Source: Alphaproteobacteria bacterium
GTDB lineage: Bacteria > Pseudomonadota > Alphaproteobacteria > UBA8366 > GCA-2717185
Direction of reading: 5' to 3'
Assembly: GCA_016764135.1 (NCBI GenBank)
Contig: JAESSL010000164.1
Span: forward strand, 1 to 6,558
DNA: 6,558 bases
The position numbers were made by a program, and so were the translations under genes. This document shows, piece by piece, positions 1 to 5,854 of the stretch. Numbering within the stretch: position 1 is the first letter of the stretch; every line of letters begins with the position of its first letter. The notes beneath the pieces are model-generated. The model did no database searches, was not told the DNA's origin, and worked only from the letters and a program-made list of their open reading frames with translations.

Positions 1-2832
1 TCCGCCCGCGATATCGCCATGAATGTCGCCCTGCCGGAAGTCGATGGCCGCATCCTGACCCGCGCGGTTAGTTTTAAAGGACAGGCGCGGCGCGATGCGG
101 CGTCCCAGACCGATATTGTGGAATATCAGCCCGTCGCCGACCGGGTCGATTTCACCGCCCAACTGGCCGCCGCCTGGGCGCGACTGCGGCGTAAAACCCC
201 CAGTGAACGCCGGATCGGCCTGATCCTCGCCAATTATCCCAACCGGGACGGACGCATGGGCAATGGGGTCGGCCTCGATACGCCGGCGGGGAGCGTCAAT
301 GTTCTCAAAGCGCTGTCGACCGCAGGGTACGACATCGAGGATGCGCCTGCCACCGGCGCCGCGCTGGTGGACCGACTGGCGGCGGGCCCGACCAATGCCG
401 GATGGCGCGGGCGGGAAATTCGCGAAACGCTTTCCTTCGCCGACTACCAATTGTTCTTCGCCAACCTTCCGAAATCGGTGCGCAACGCCGTGCTGGAGCG
501 ATGGGGGCCGCCAGAACGCGATCCTTTTTATATGCCGGGCGCAGTGGATTGCGGCCAATTCGCCATCTCCGCCTATCGCTGTGGAAACATCGTTATCGCG
601 CTGCAACCGGCGCGCGGATACAATATTGACCCGGTCACATCCTACCACGACCCGGCCTTGCCGCCGCCACATAACTATCTGGCGTTCTACGCTTGGCTGC
701 GAGAGGATTTTCGCGCCGACGCGCTCATTCATATGGGCAAGCACGGCAATCTGGAATGGTTGCCCGGCAAGGCGCTGGCGCTGTCAGCGGAGTGCTTTCC
801 CGAAGTCGCCCTCGGCCCAATGCCAAACCTCTACCCCTTCATCGTCAACGACCCCGGCGAAGGTAGCCAGGCGAAACGGCGCGCCCAGGCGGTCATCATC
901 GACCATTTGACGCCGCCGCTGACCCGCGCGGAAAGCTATGGCCCACTTCGCGATCTGGAACAGCTTGTCGATGAATATTATGAAGCCGCCGGACTGGACC
1001 CGAGACGGTTGAAAGTTCTGAGCGCCCAGATTCTGGAACTGGCGCAATCCACCGGACTCGATCGGGATTGCGGGATGGCGCCCGGCGCCGACGAGACCGA
1101 AGCGCTCGCGGCGCTGGATAATTATCTATGCGAACTCAAGGAAATGCAGATTCGCGATGGGCTGCATATTTTTGGAGAATCGCCGTCCGGCGGTCAACTG
1201 AACGACCTTCTGGTCGCCCTGACGCGAACGCCGCGCGCGTCGAAAGGCGCCGGTGACGCATCTCTGATTCGCGCATTGGCGGCGGATTTTGACCTGAAAT
1301 TTGATCCACTGGAATGCGTGCCCGCAACGCCATGGACCGGACTGCGCCCCGCCGCGCTGGTGAAGGTTCTTCCGGTCGACGAGGCGTGGCGCACTCATGG
1401 GGACACGGTGGAACGGCTGGAACTTTTAGCCACGCAAATTATTGCAGGCGAGGCCGCGACGCCCGGCGTCGCATCGCGCGCGGTTATCGAATTTATCGAC
1501 ACGGTGTTGCGGCCCAATCTGGCGCGCTGCGGCCCGGCGGAAATTGACGGAATCCTGCGCGGGTTAAACGGAAACTTCGTGCCGCCGGGCCCGTCCGGCG
1601 CGCCGACGCGGGGCCGCCCCGACGTGTTGCCCACAGGTCGAAATTTCTATTCGCTCGACACCCGTACGGTCCCGACCCCGGCGGCGTGGTTGTTGGGATG
1701 GAAGTCTGCGCAAATGCTGGTGGAGCGTCACGCGCAGGATCATGGAAGCTGGCCCGCGCGCATGGCGATCAGCGCATGGGGTACATCCAACATGCGCACA
1801 GGCGGCGACGATATCGCGCAAGCCCTGGCCCTGATGGGCGCGCGGCCCACCTGGGATTCCGCCTCGCGTCGCGTCACCGGTTTTGAGATCATGCCGCTGG
1901 ACGTTCTGGACCGGCCGCGCGTGGACGTCACGTTGCGCATCTCCGGGTTCTTTCGCGACGCCTTTCCCGGCCTGATCGATTTGTTCGATTCCGCCGCGCG
2001 CGCCGTCGCCGCACTGGACGAGAGCGAGCGGGACAATCCACTGGCCGCCCGCGTCGCATCGTATGCAGCGCAATTTCAGCGCGATGGCCTCGACGCGCAA
2101 CAGGCGCAGGCGCGCGCCGGGGCGCGGGTCTTTGGGTCCAAACCGGGCGCATATGGCGCGGGACTACAAGCGCTCATCGACGAAGGCGGCTGGACCAGTC
2201 AGGACGATCTGGCGCGCGCCTATATCGCCTGGGGCGGGTTTCGCTATGGCGCTGGCGCCGAGGGCGAATCGGCGCATGGATTGTTTGAATCACGACTGCG
2301 CAGCATCGACGCCGTCATCCATAATCAGGACAATCGCGAACATGATTTGCTCGATTCGGATGACTATTATCAATTTGAAGGCGGCCTGACCGCAGCGGTG
2401 GAAAGCCTGTCCGGGCGCCGGCCCACTATTTATCACAATGATCATTCGCGCCCGGAATCACCCAAAATCAGGACCCTGGACGAAGAGATCGCACGGGTGG
2501 TGCGCGCCCGCGCGGTCAATCCAAAATGGATCAGCGGCGTCATGCGCCATGGCTACAAGGGCGCCTTTGAAATCGCCGCAACGGTGGATTATCTGTTCGC
2601 CTTCGCGGCGACGGCGGGATGCGTCGCCGATCATCATTTCGACGCCGTATACGACGCCTATATCGACGACGATTCGGTTCGAAATTTTATCGCCGACGCC
2701 AATCCGGAAGCGCTACGGGAAATCGCCGACCGGTTGATCGAGGCTCAGACGCGTGGATTGTGGCGCCCCCGCAGCAACACCGCCTTCGCGTTTCTACAAG
2801 ATTTATCGCAAAATGACCCGGCGCTAAAATAG
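1..2832 (+). CDS. cobN: Cobaltochelatase large subunit CobN, C-terminal part (5' end outside window)
   Basis: CobN is the large, corrin-binding subunit of the ATP-dependent CobNST chelatase, which inserts cobalt into hydrogenobyrinic acid a,c-diamide in the cytoplasm. The frame is open from base 1 (SARDIAMNVALPEVDGR...), so the ATG at 19 is an internal Met and the true start lies upstream. The 943 visible residues compare with about 1,200-1,300 for the family, so roughly the N-terminal quarter is missing. Recognisable CobN/BchH-superfamily blocks are MGKHGNLEWLPGK (733-771), PFIVNDPGEGSQAKRR (within 825-880), DGLHIFG (about 1156-1176), WGTSNMRTGGDDIAQAL (1777-1827) and YHNDHSRPESPKIRTLDEE (2431-2487), followed by the usual C-terminal GLWRPR segment. 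The GMAPGADE...YLCELKEMQIRDGLHIFG block fits CobN rather than the magnesium chelatase BchH. No frameshift is seen. CobS and CobT, its AAA+ partners, are not in the window. Confidence 0.95.
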   Translation, partial: SARDIAMNVALPEVDGRILTRAVSFKGQARRDAASQTDIVEYQPVADRVDFTAQLAAAWARLRRKTPSERRIGLILANYPNRDGRMGNGVGLDTPAGSVNVLKALSTAGYDIEDAPATGAALVDRLAAGPTNAGWRGREIRETLSFADYQLFFANLPKSVRNAVLERWGPPERDPFYMPGAVDCGQFAISAYRCGNIVIALQPARGYNIDPVTSYHDPALPPPHNYLAFYAWLREDFRADALIHMGKHGNLEWLPGKALALSAECFPEVALGPMPNLYPFIVNDPGEGSQAKRRAQAVIIDHLTPPLTRAESYGPLRDLEQLVDEYYEAAGLDPRRLKVLSAQILELAQSTGLDRDCGMAPGADETEALAALDNYLCELKEMQIRDGLHIFGESPSGGQLNDLLVALTRTPRASKGAGDASLIRALAADFDLKFDPLECVPATPWTGLRPAALVKVLPVDEAWRTHGDTVERLELLATQIIAGEAATPGVASRAVIEFIDTVLRPNLARCGPAEIDGILRGLNGNFVPPGPSGAPTRGRPDVLPTGRNFYSLDTRTVPTPAAWLLGWKSAQMLVERHAQDHGSWPARMAISAWGTSNMRTGGDDIAQALALMGARPTWDSASRRVTGFEIMPLDVLDRPRVDVTLRISGFFRDAFPGLIDLFDSAARAVAALDESERDNPLAARVASYAAQFQRDGLDAQQAQARAGARVFGSKPGAYGAGLQALIDEGGWTSQDDLARAYIAWGGFRYGAGAEGESAHGLFESRLRSIDAVIHNQDNREHDLLDSDDYYQFEGGLTAAVESLSGRRPTIYHNDHSRPESPKIRTLDEEIARVVRARAVNPKWISGVMRHGYKGAFEIAATVDYLFAFAATAGCVADHHFDAVYDAYIDDDSVRNFIADANPEALREIADRLIEAQTRGLWRPRSNTAFAFLQDLSQNDPALK

Positions 2833-2888
2833 AGTTATGGCGAAACCGAGCTATACTGAATAATCACGCGATGACGCCGATACTGAAC

Positions 2889-2893
2889 AGGAG
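2889..2893 (+). promoter_or_regulatory. Ribosome binding site of cobO
   Basis: AGGAG lies six bases before the ATG at 2900. This good Shine-Dalgarno match supports 2900 over the next in-frame Met at 2915. The rest of the 67-base gap after cobN shows no clear promoter or terminator. TATACT at 2852-2857 resembles a -10 box, but no fitting -35 box lies upstream. Confidence 0.75.
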
Positions 2894-2899
2894 ATTTTC

Positions 2900-3523
2900 A
2901 TGAAAACCGCCGGCATGACCGAACAGGAAATCAACGAGCGCCACGCGGAAAAAATGGCCAATAAAAAGGCCGCGCGGGATAAAATAATCGCGACCAAAAC
3001 AATAGAAAAAGGCCTGTTGATTGTCCATACGGGCAAGGGCAAAGGCAAGTCGACCGCCGCCATGGGGCTCGCGATACGCGCCATCGGCAATGACATGAAA
3101 GTCGGTATCGTACAATTCGTCAAAGGCGTTTGGGAGACCGGCGAGCGCGTGGTGCTGGACAAGTTTCCGGAGCTTTGCACCATCAAGGCCATGGGCGAAG
3201 GCTTCACCTGGGACACCCAGGACCGGCAGCGCGATATTGATGCAGCGCGCGCAGCCTGGGACTACGCAAAAGAAATCATGGCGGATCCCAGCTACAAGGT
3301 AATAATTCTCGATGAACTAAATATAGTATTGCGTTATAGCTATATCCCACTAGATGAAGTGTTGGAGACGTTATCGCAAAAGCGCAAGGATTTGCATGTC
3401 GTCGTGACCGGTCGCAACGCAAAGCAGCCCCTGATCGACATCGCCGACCTTGTGACCGAGATGACAGAAGTCAAACACCCCTTTCGCGCGGGCGTAAAGG
3501 CGCAGATCGGGATTGAATTTTAA
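2900..3523 (+). CDS. cobO: Cob(I)yrinic acid a,c-diamide adenosyltransferase CobO (BtuR/CobA family)
   Basis: CobO transfers the 5'-deoxyadenosyl group of ATP to the reduced cobalt of cobyrinic acid a,c-diamide and other corrinoids, giving the adenosylated forms that later enzymes use. The 207-residue length is normal for the family. An N-terminal basic helix (about residues 10-28, ERHAEKMANKKAARDK) precedes the P-loop GKGKGKST at 45-52 in the context IVHTGKGKGKSTAAMG. A Walker B-like VIILDEL follows with D138 and E139, then VVVTGRN with T170-N173. The protein ends in the family hallmark GVKAQIGIEF. This P-loop family is unrelated to the PduO and EutT adenosyltransferases. The gene starts 67 bases after cobN with a strong ribosome site and probably shares its transcript. 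The stretch coding for about residues 134-154 (3299-3361) is unusually AT-rich and contains ATA, CTA and GTA codons, although the protein sequence stays typical of the family. Confidence 0.95.
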   Translation: MKTAGMTEQEINERHAEKMANKKAARDKIIATKTIEKGLLIVHTGKGKGKSTAAMGLAIRAIGNDMKVGIVQFVKGVWETGERVVLDKFPELCTIKAMGEGFTWDTQDRQRDIDAARAAWDYAKEIMADPSYKVIILDELNIVLRYSYIPLDEVLETLSQKRKDLHVVVTGRNAKQPLIDIADLVTEMTEVKHPFRAGVKAQIGIEF

Positions 3524-3532
3524 TTGTCCGTC

Positions 3533-3548
3533 GAACGCGTTCAAGAAC
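3533..3548. repeat. Overlapping short inverted repeats before the SYLF gene
   Basis: The sequence GAACGCGTTCAAGAAC contains a perfect 10-base palindrome (GAACGCGTTC, 3533-3542) overlapping a second inverted pair (GTTC-AA-GAAC, 3539-3548). It lies in the 43-base gap between cobO and the SYLF gene, just before the latter's ribosome site. A protein-binding site is possible but unproven. The palindrome has no loop or T-run, so it is not a terminator. Confidence 0.3.
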
Positions 3549-3554
3549 TTAACC

Positions 3555-3558
3555 GGAG
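3555..3558 (+). promoter_or_regulatory. Ribosome binding site of the SYLF gene
   Basis: GGAG lies eight bases before the ATG at 3567. It fixes that start over an in-frame TTG at 3513, which overlaps the end of cobO and would put 18 polar residues in front of the signal peptide. Confidence 0.65.
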
Positions 3559-3566
3559 ACTTCCCC

Positions 3567-4253
3567 ATGCTTAGAATCGCCACGGTTTTGATGGCCCTGA
3601 TTTTCGCCGCGCCCTTTATCGCGCCGCGCCCCGCCCTGGCGTATTCCGAAGCGCAGGAACTGGTCGACAAATCGGTCATCACGGTTCAGAAGCTGCTGGC
3701 GCAGCCGGACATCGCGCCGCATCTGAAAAATTATCTGTCTCATGCCAAAGGCGTTTTGATCTTCCCCAATCTGTTAAAGGCGGGCTTTATCTTTGGCGCA
3801 GAGGGCGGCAGTGGCGTCATGTTGGCCAAGGGCGCCAACGGGAAATGGAGCTATCCGGCGTTTTTCGGGATGGGCTCCGCCAGTTTTGGTCTGCAATTTG
3901 GCGGGCAGGCGTCAGAAACCATCATCGTTATCATGACGTCAAAAGGGCTGTCTTCCATTCTGGAGCATAAAATCAAGGTCGGCGCTGAATTGAACGCGGC
4001 GATCGGGCCGCTGGGCGTCGGCATTGAAGGCTCCACCTCGGCCGCTTTGGGCGCCGATATGATTACCTATTCCGTCAGCAAGGGCGCCTTCCTCGGCGGT
4101 GCGCTGGAAGGCGCGATCATCGAAAAGCAGGACACGCTCAACCATGAATATTACAAAAGCACTGGTGCGGCGCCGTCGTCAATTCTGATCAAGGGCAAAT
4201 ACGCCAATTCCGGCGCGGACCGGCTGCGCAGCGTTCTTGCGAAATCCCGATAG
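3567..4253 (+). CDS. Secreted SYLF (Ysc84/DUF500) domain protein
   Basis: This 228-residue protein is predicted to be periplasmic. Residues 1-25 form a signal peptide: MLR, a hydrophobic core (IATVLMALIFAAPFIA), then PRPALA with a likely signal peptidase I cut after A25 before YSEAQ. There is no lipobox cysteine. A short helical part (about 27-58, SEAQELVDKSVITVQKLLAQ) leads into the SYLF domain, which begins at AKGVLIFPNLLKAGFIFGAE (60-79) with GGSGVML after it. It continues through FFGMGSASFGLQFGGQ, the IIVIMTSKGL strand, a glycine/alanine-rich GPLGVGIEGSTSAALGADM segment and YSVSKGAFLGGALEGA. SYLF domains are known as lipid or phosphoinositide binders in eukaryotes, and the bacterial forms are poorly characterised, so no specific function is assigned. 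It lies between cobO and cobQ, in the same direction and with short gaps, but has no known step in B12 synthesis. Base composition resembles its neighbours. Confidence 0.9.
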   Translation: MLRIATVLMALIFAAPFIAPRPALAYSEAQELVDKSVITVQKLLAQPDIAPHLKNYLSHAKGVLIFPNLLKAGFIFGAEGGSGVMLAKGANGKWSYPAFFGMGSASFGLQFGGQASETIIVIMTSKGLSSILEHKIKVGAELNAAIGPLGVGIEGSTSAALGADMITYSVSKGAFLGGALEGAIIEKQDTLNHEYYKSTGAAPSSILIKGKYANSGADRLRSVLAKSR

Positions 4254-4265
4254 GCGAGAATTACA

Positions 4266-4283
4266 GGCGACATGCGCGTCGCC
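4266..4283 (+). other. Small hairpin in the gap before cobQ
   Basis: GGCGAC (4266-4271) and GTCGCC (4278-4283) form a perfect six-base-pair GC-rich stem with a six-base loop. It ends 22 bases before the cobQ ATG. No T-run follows, so it is not a typical intrinsic terminator. It could be an RNA structure that modulates cobQ translation or protects the upstream transcript, or it could be chance. Confidence 0.35.
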
Positions 4284-4305
4284 GCGACCAAAGGCCACTA
4301 TCACA

Positions 4306-5808
4306 ATGGTCAAAACGCCAGCGTTAATGCTGCAAGGCACGGGCTCGGACGTTGGAAAATCCATGCTCGTCGCGGGGCTGTGCCGGGCGGCGGTCCATCG
4401 GGGCCTGCGCGTCGCGCCCTTTAAACCACAAAACATGTCAAACAACGCCGCCGTTACACCCGATGGCGGCGAAATTGGCCGCGCCCAGGCGCTGCAGGCT
4501 CAGGCTTGCGGATTGACGCCCAGCGTTCATATGAACCCGGTATTGCTGAAACCGCAAAGCGATATCGGCGCGCAGATTATTGTGCAGGGAAAAGTGATGG
4601 GCAACGCCAAGGCGCGGGACTATCACGACTTGAAGCCGACGCTGCTGCCCAAGGTGTTGGAGAGTTTTAGCGCGCTCTCGGAAAGCGCCGATTTGATCCT
4701 CGTCGAGGGCGCGGGAAGCCCGGCGGAGGTGAATTTGCGCGATGGCGATATCGCCAATATGGGATTCGCTGAAGCGGCGGATATCCCGGTCGTGCTTGTC
4801 GCGGATATCGACCGGGGCGGCGTCATCGCCAGTCTGGTCGGCACACACACACTACTGAGCGACGCCGAGCGCAGCCGAATCACCGGATATATCATCAACA
4901 AATTTCGCGGCGACAAGAGTTTGTTCGATCCGGCGCTCGATATCATCGAGGGCCATACCGGCATGACCTGCCATGGGGTATTGCCGTGGTTCGAGGACGC
5001 CCGGCTGTTGCCCGCCGAAGATGCGATGGCGCTGGACGCACGCAATGATTTTGGAACCGGAGAGAACGCGATCCACATCGCGGTTCCCCGTCTGGGCCGC
5101 ATTGCGAATTTTGACGACCTTGATCCGTTGCGCGCGGAACCAAACGTCACGGTGTCGATCATTCAACCAGGCGAAATCATCCCGGCCGAAACGGACGTCA
5201 TTCTGCTGCCCGGGTCAAAATCCACCCGCGCCGATCTGGAGTTTCTGTGCAAACAGGGATGGGATATTGATATTCGCGCCCATGTCCGGCGCGGCGGCGT
5301 GGTGGTCGGATTGTGCGGCGGATATCAAATGCTGGGCGCACGCGTGGCCGACCCCAATGGCGTTGAAGGCGCACCGGGCGAGACCCCTGGCCTGGACCTG
5401 CTGAATATCGAAACCACGATTGGCACGACAAAAACGCTCGCCGAAGTCACGTTTCGCGACCCAACCTCCGGCGCCATCGCACGCGGCTATGAAATGCATA
5501 TGGGCGAAACCACCGGCCCCGCCACCAAACGCCCCATGCTGAACATGGCCGCCGACAACGACGCCCACGACCGAGGCGCAACGTCGCCAAACGGACTTGT
5601 CATGGGGTGCTACGTGCATGGGCTTTTCGCCGCTGATTCCTATCGCGCCGCATTTTTAAATCGCATTCGCAGCGGAAGTTTCGGTGAAACCGCCCATGAC
5701 GCGCTGGTGGAGGCGACACTGGACACTCTGGCCGCTCATCTGGAAACCCATCTGGATATCGACGAGCTGTTCCGAATCGCCAACCTTAACGAAGCGATAC
5801 TGTCTTAA
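4306..5808 (+). CDS. cobQ: Cobyric acid synthase CobQ (glutamine-hydrolysing)
   Basis: CobQ amidates the b, d, e and g carboxylates of adenosylcobyrinic acid a,c-diamide in four ATP- and glutamine-dependent steps, giving adenosylcobyric acid. The ATG at 4306 gives 500 residues, normal for the family, and the expected N-terminus (MVKTPALMLQGTGSDVGKS). The N-terminal dethiobiotin-synthetase-like ATPase half has the P-loop GTGSDVGKS at 11-19, FKPQNMSNN near 42-50, LVEGAGSPAE and VADIDRGGV. The C-terminal class I glutamine amidotransferase half has the nucleophile C337 in VGLCGGYQMLG, RGYEMHMGET, and the catalytic H438 in CYVHGLF. Both active sites look intact. The ribosome site is weak: AAAGG at 4290-4294, 11 bases from the ATG. 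An in-frame TTG at 4237 would add 23 residues and overlap the SYLF gene, but the extension (RNPDRRELQATCASPRPK) does not look like the family. Its stop lies in copy 1 of the tandem repeat at 5805-5854. Confidence 0.95.
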   Translation: MVKTPALMLQGTGSDVGKSMLVAGLCRAAVHRGLRVAPFKPQNMSNNAAVTPDGGEIGRAQALQAQACGLTPSVHMNPVLLKPQSDIGAQIIVQGKVMGNAKARDYHDLKPTLLPKVLESFSALSESADLILVEGAGSPAEVNLRDGDIANMGFAEAADIPVVLVADIDRGGVIASLVGTHTLLSDAERSRITGYIINKFRGDKSLFDPALDIIEGHTGMTCHGVLPWFEDARLLPAEDAMALDARNDFGTGENAIHIAVPRLGRIANFDDLDPLRAEPNVTVSIIQPGEIIPAETDVILLPGSKSTRADLEFLCKQGWDIDIRAHVRRGGVVVGLCGGYQMLGARVADPNGVEGAPGETPGLDLLNIETTIGTTKTLAEVTFRDPTSGAIARGYEMHMGETTGPATKRPMLNMAADNDAHDRGATSPNGLVMGCYVHGLFAADSYRAAFLNRIRSGSFGETAHDALVEATLDTLAAHLETHLDIDELFRIANLNEAILS

Positions 5809-5854
5809 CTCAGCGATACAATCGCCAGGCTTAACTCAGCGACACAATCGCCAG
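5805..5854. repeat. Tandem duplication (26-base period) at the cobQ/cobD junction
   Basis: Bases 5805-5828 and 5831-5854 are 24-base copies that differ at one position (T at 5817, C at 5843), and the preceding base (C) also matches. Copy 1 begins at the cobQ stop (TTAA, 5805-5808). Copy 2 begins at the cobD stop (TTAA, 5831-5834, read on the minus strand). On the minus strand both copies encode LAIVSLS followed by a stop, in different frames because 26 is not a multiple of three. Each copy holds a GCGAT-ACA-ATCGC mini-hairpin, perfect in copy 1 and with one C/A mismatch in copy 2. No T-run follows. Confidence 0.9.

Noticed and set aside
263..910. 215-codon + strand frame overlapping cobN
   Set aside because: It is the shifted frame of cobN, with Arg/Pro/Ser-rich low-complexity protein and no ribosome site or motif.
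1564..2100. Long minus-strand open frame (178 codons) opposite cobN
   Set aside because: It lies wholly antisense to well-conserved CobN sequence, has no recognisable domain, and its Arg/Gly/Ala-rich composition is typical of shadow frames in GC-rich DNA.
2837..2863. Eight-residue mini-ORF (MAKPSYTE) between cobN and cobO
   Set aside because: It has no Shine-Dalgarno site, and an ORF this short is expected by chance. No attenuator-like structure accompanies it.
2853..2887. Eight-base direct repeat ATACTGAA (2853-2860 and 2880-2887) before cobO
   Set aside because: It is short, and the second copy runs into the cobO ribosome site. No symmetry or known operator pattern supports a binding site.
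2833..2899. Possible cobalamin riboswitch in the intergenic gaps
   Set aside because: The gaps are 67, 43, 52 and 22 bases, too short for a cobalamin riboswitch of about 200 bases, and no B12-box-like sequence was seen.
4272..4400. Out-of-frame ATG at 4272 opening a short ORF into cobQ
   Set aside because: It overlaps the conserved cobQ P-loop region in another frame, its product has no recognisable features, and the ATG lies in the loop of a small hairpin.
4841..4852. Short CA dinucleotide run inside cobQ
   Set aside because: It is only about five units, in frame and coding for normal CobQ residues (GTHTL). There is no sign of frame disruption.
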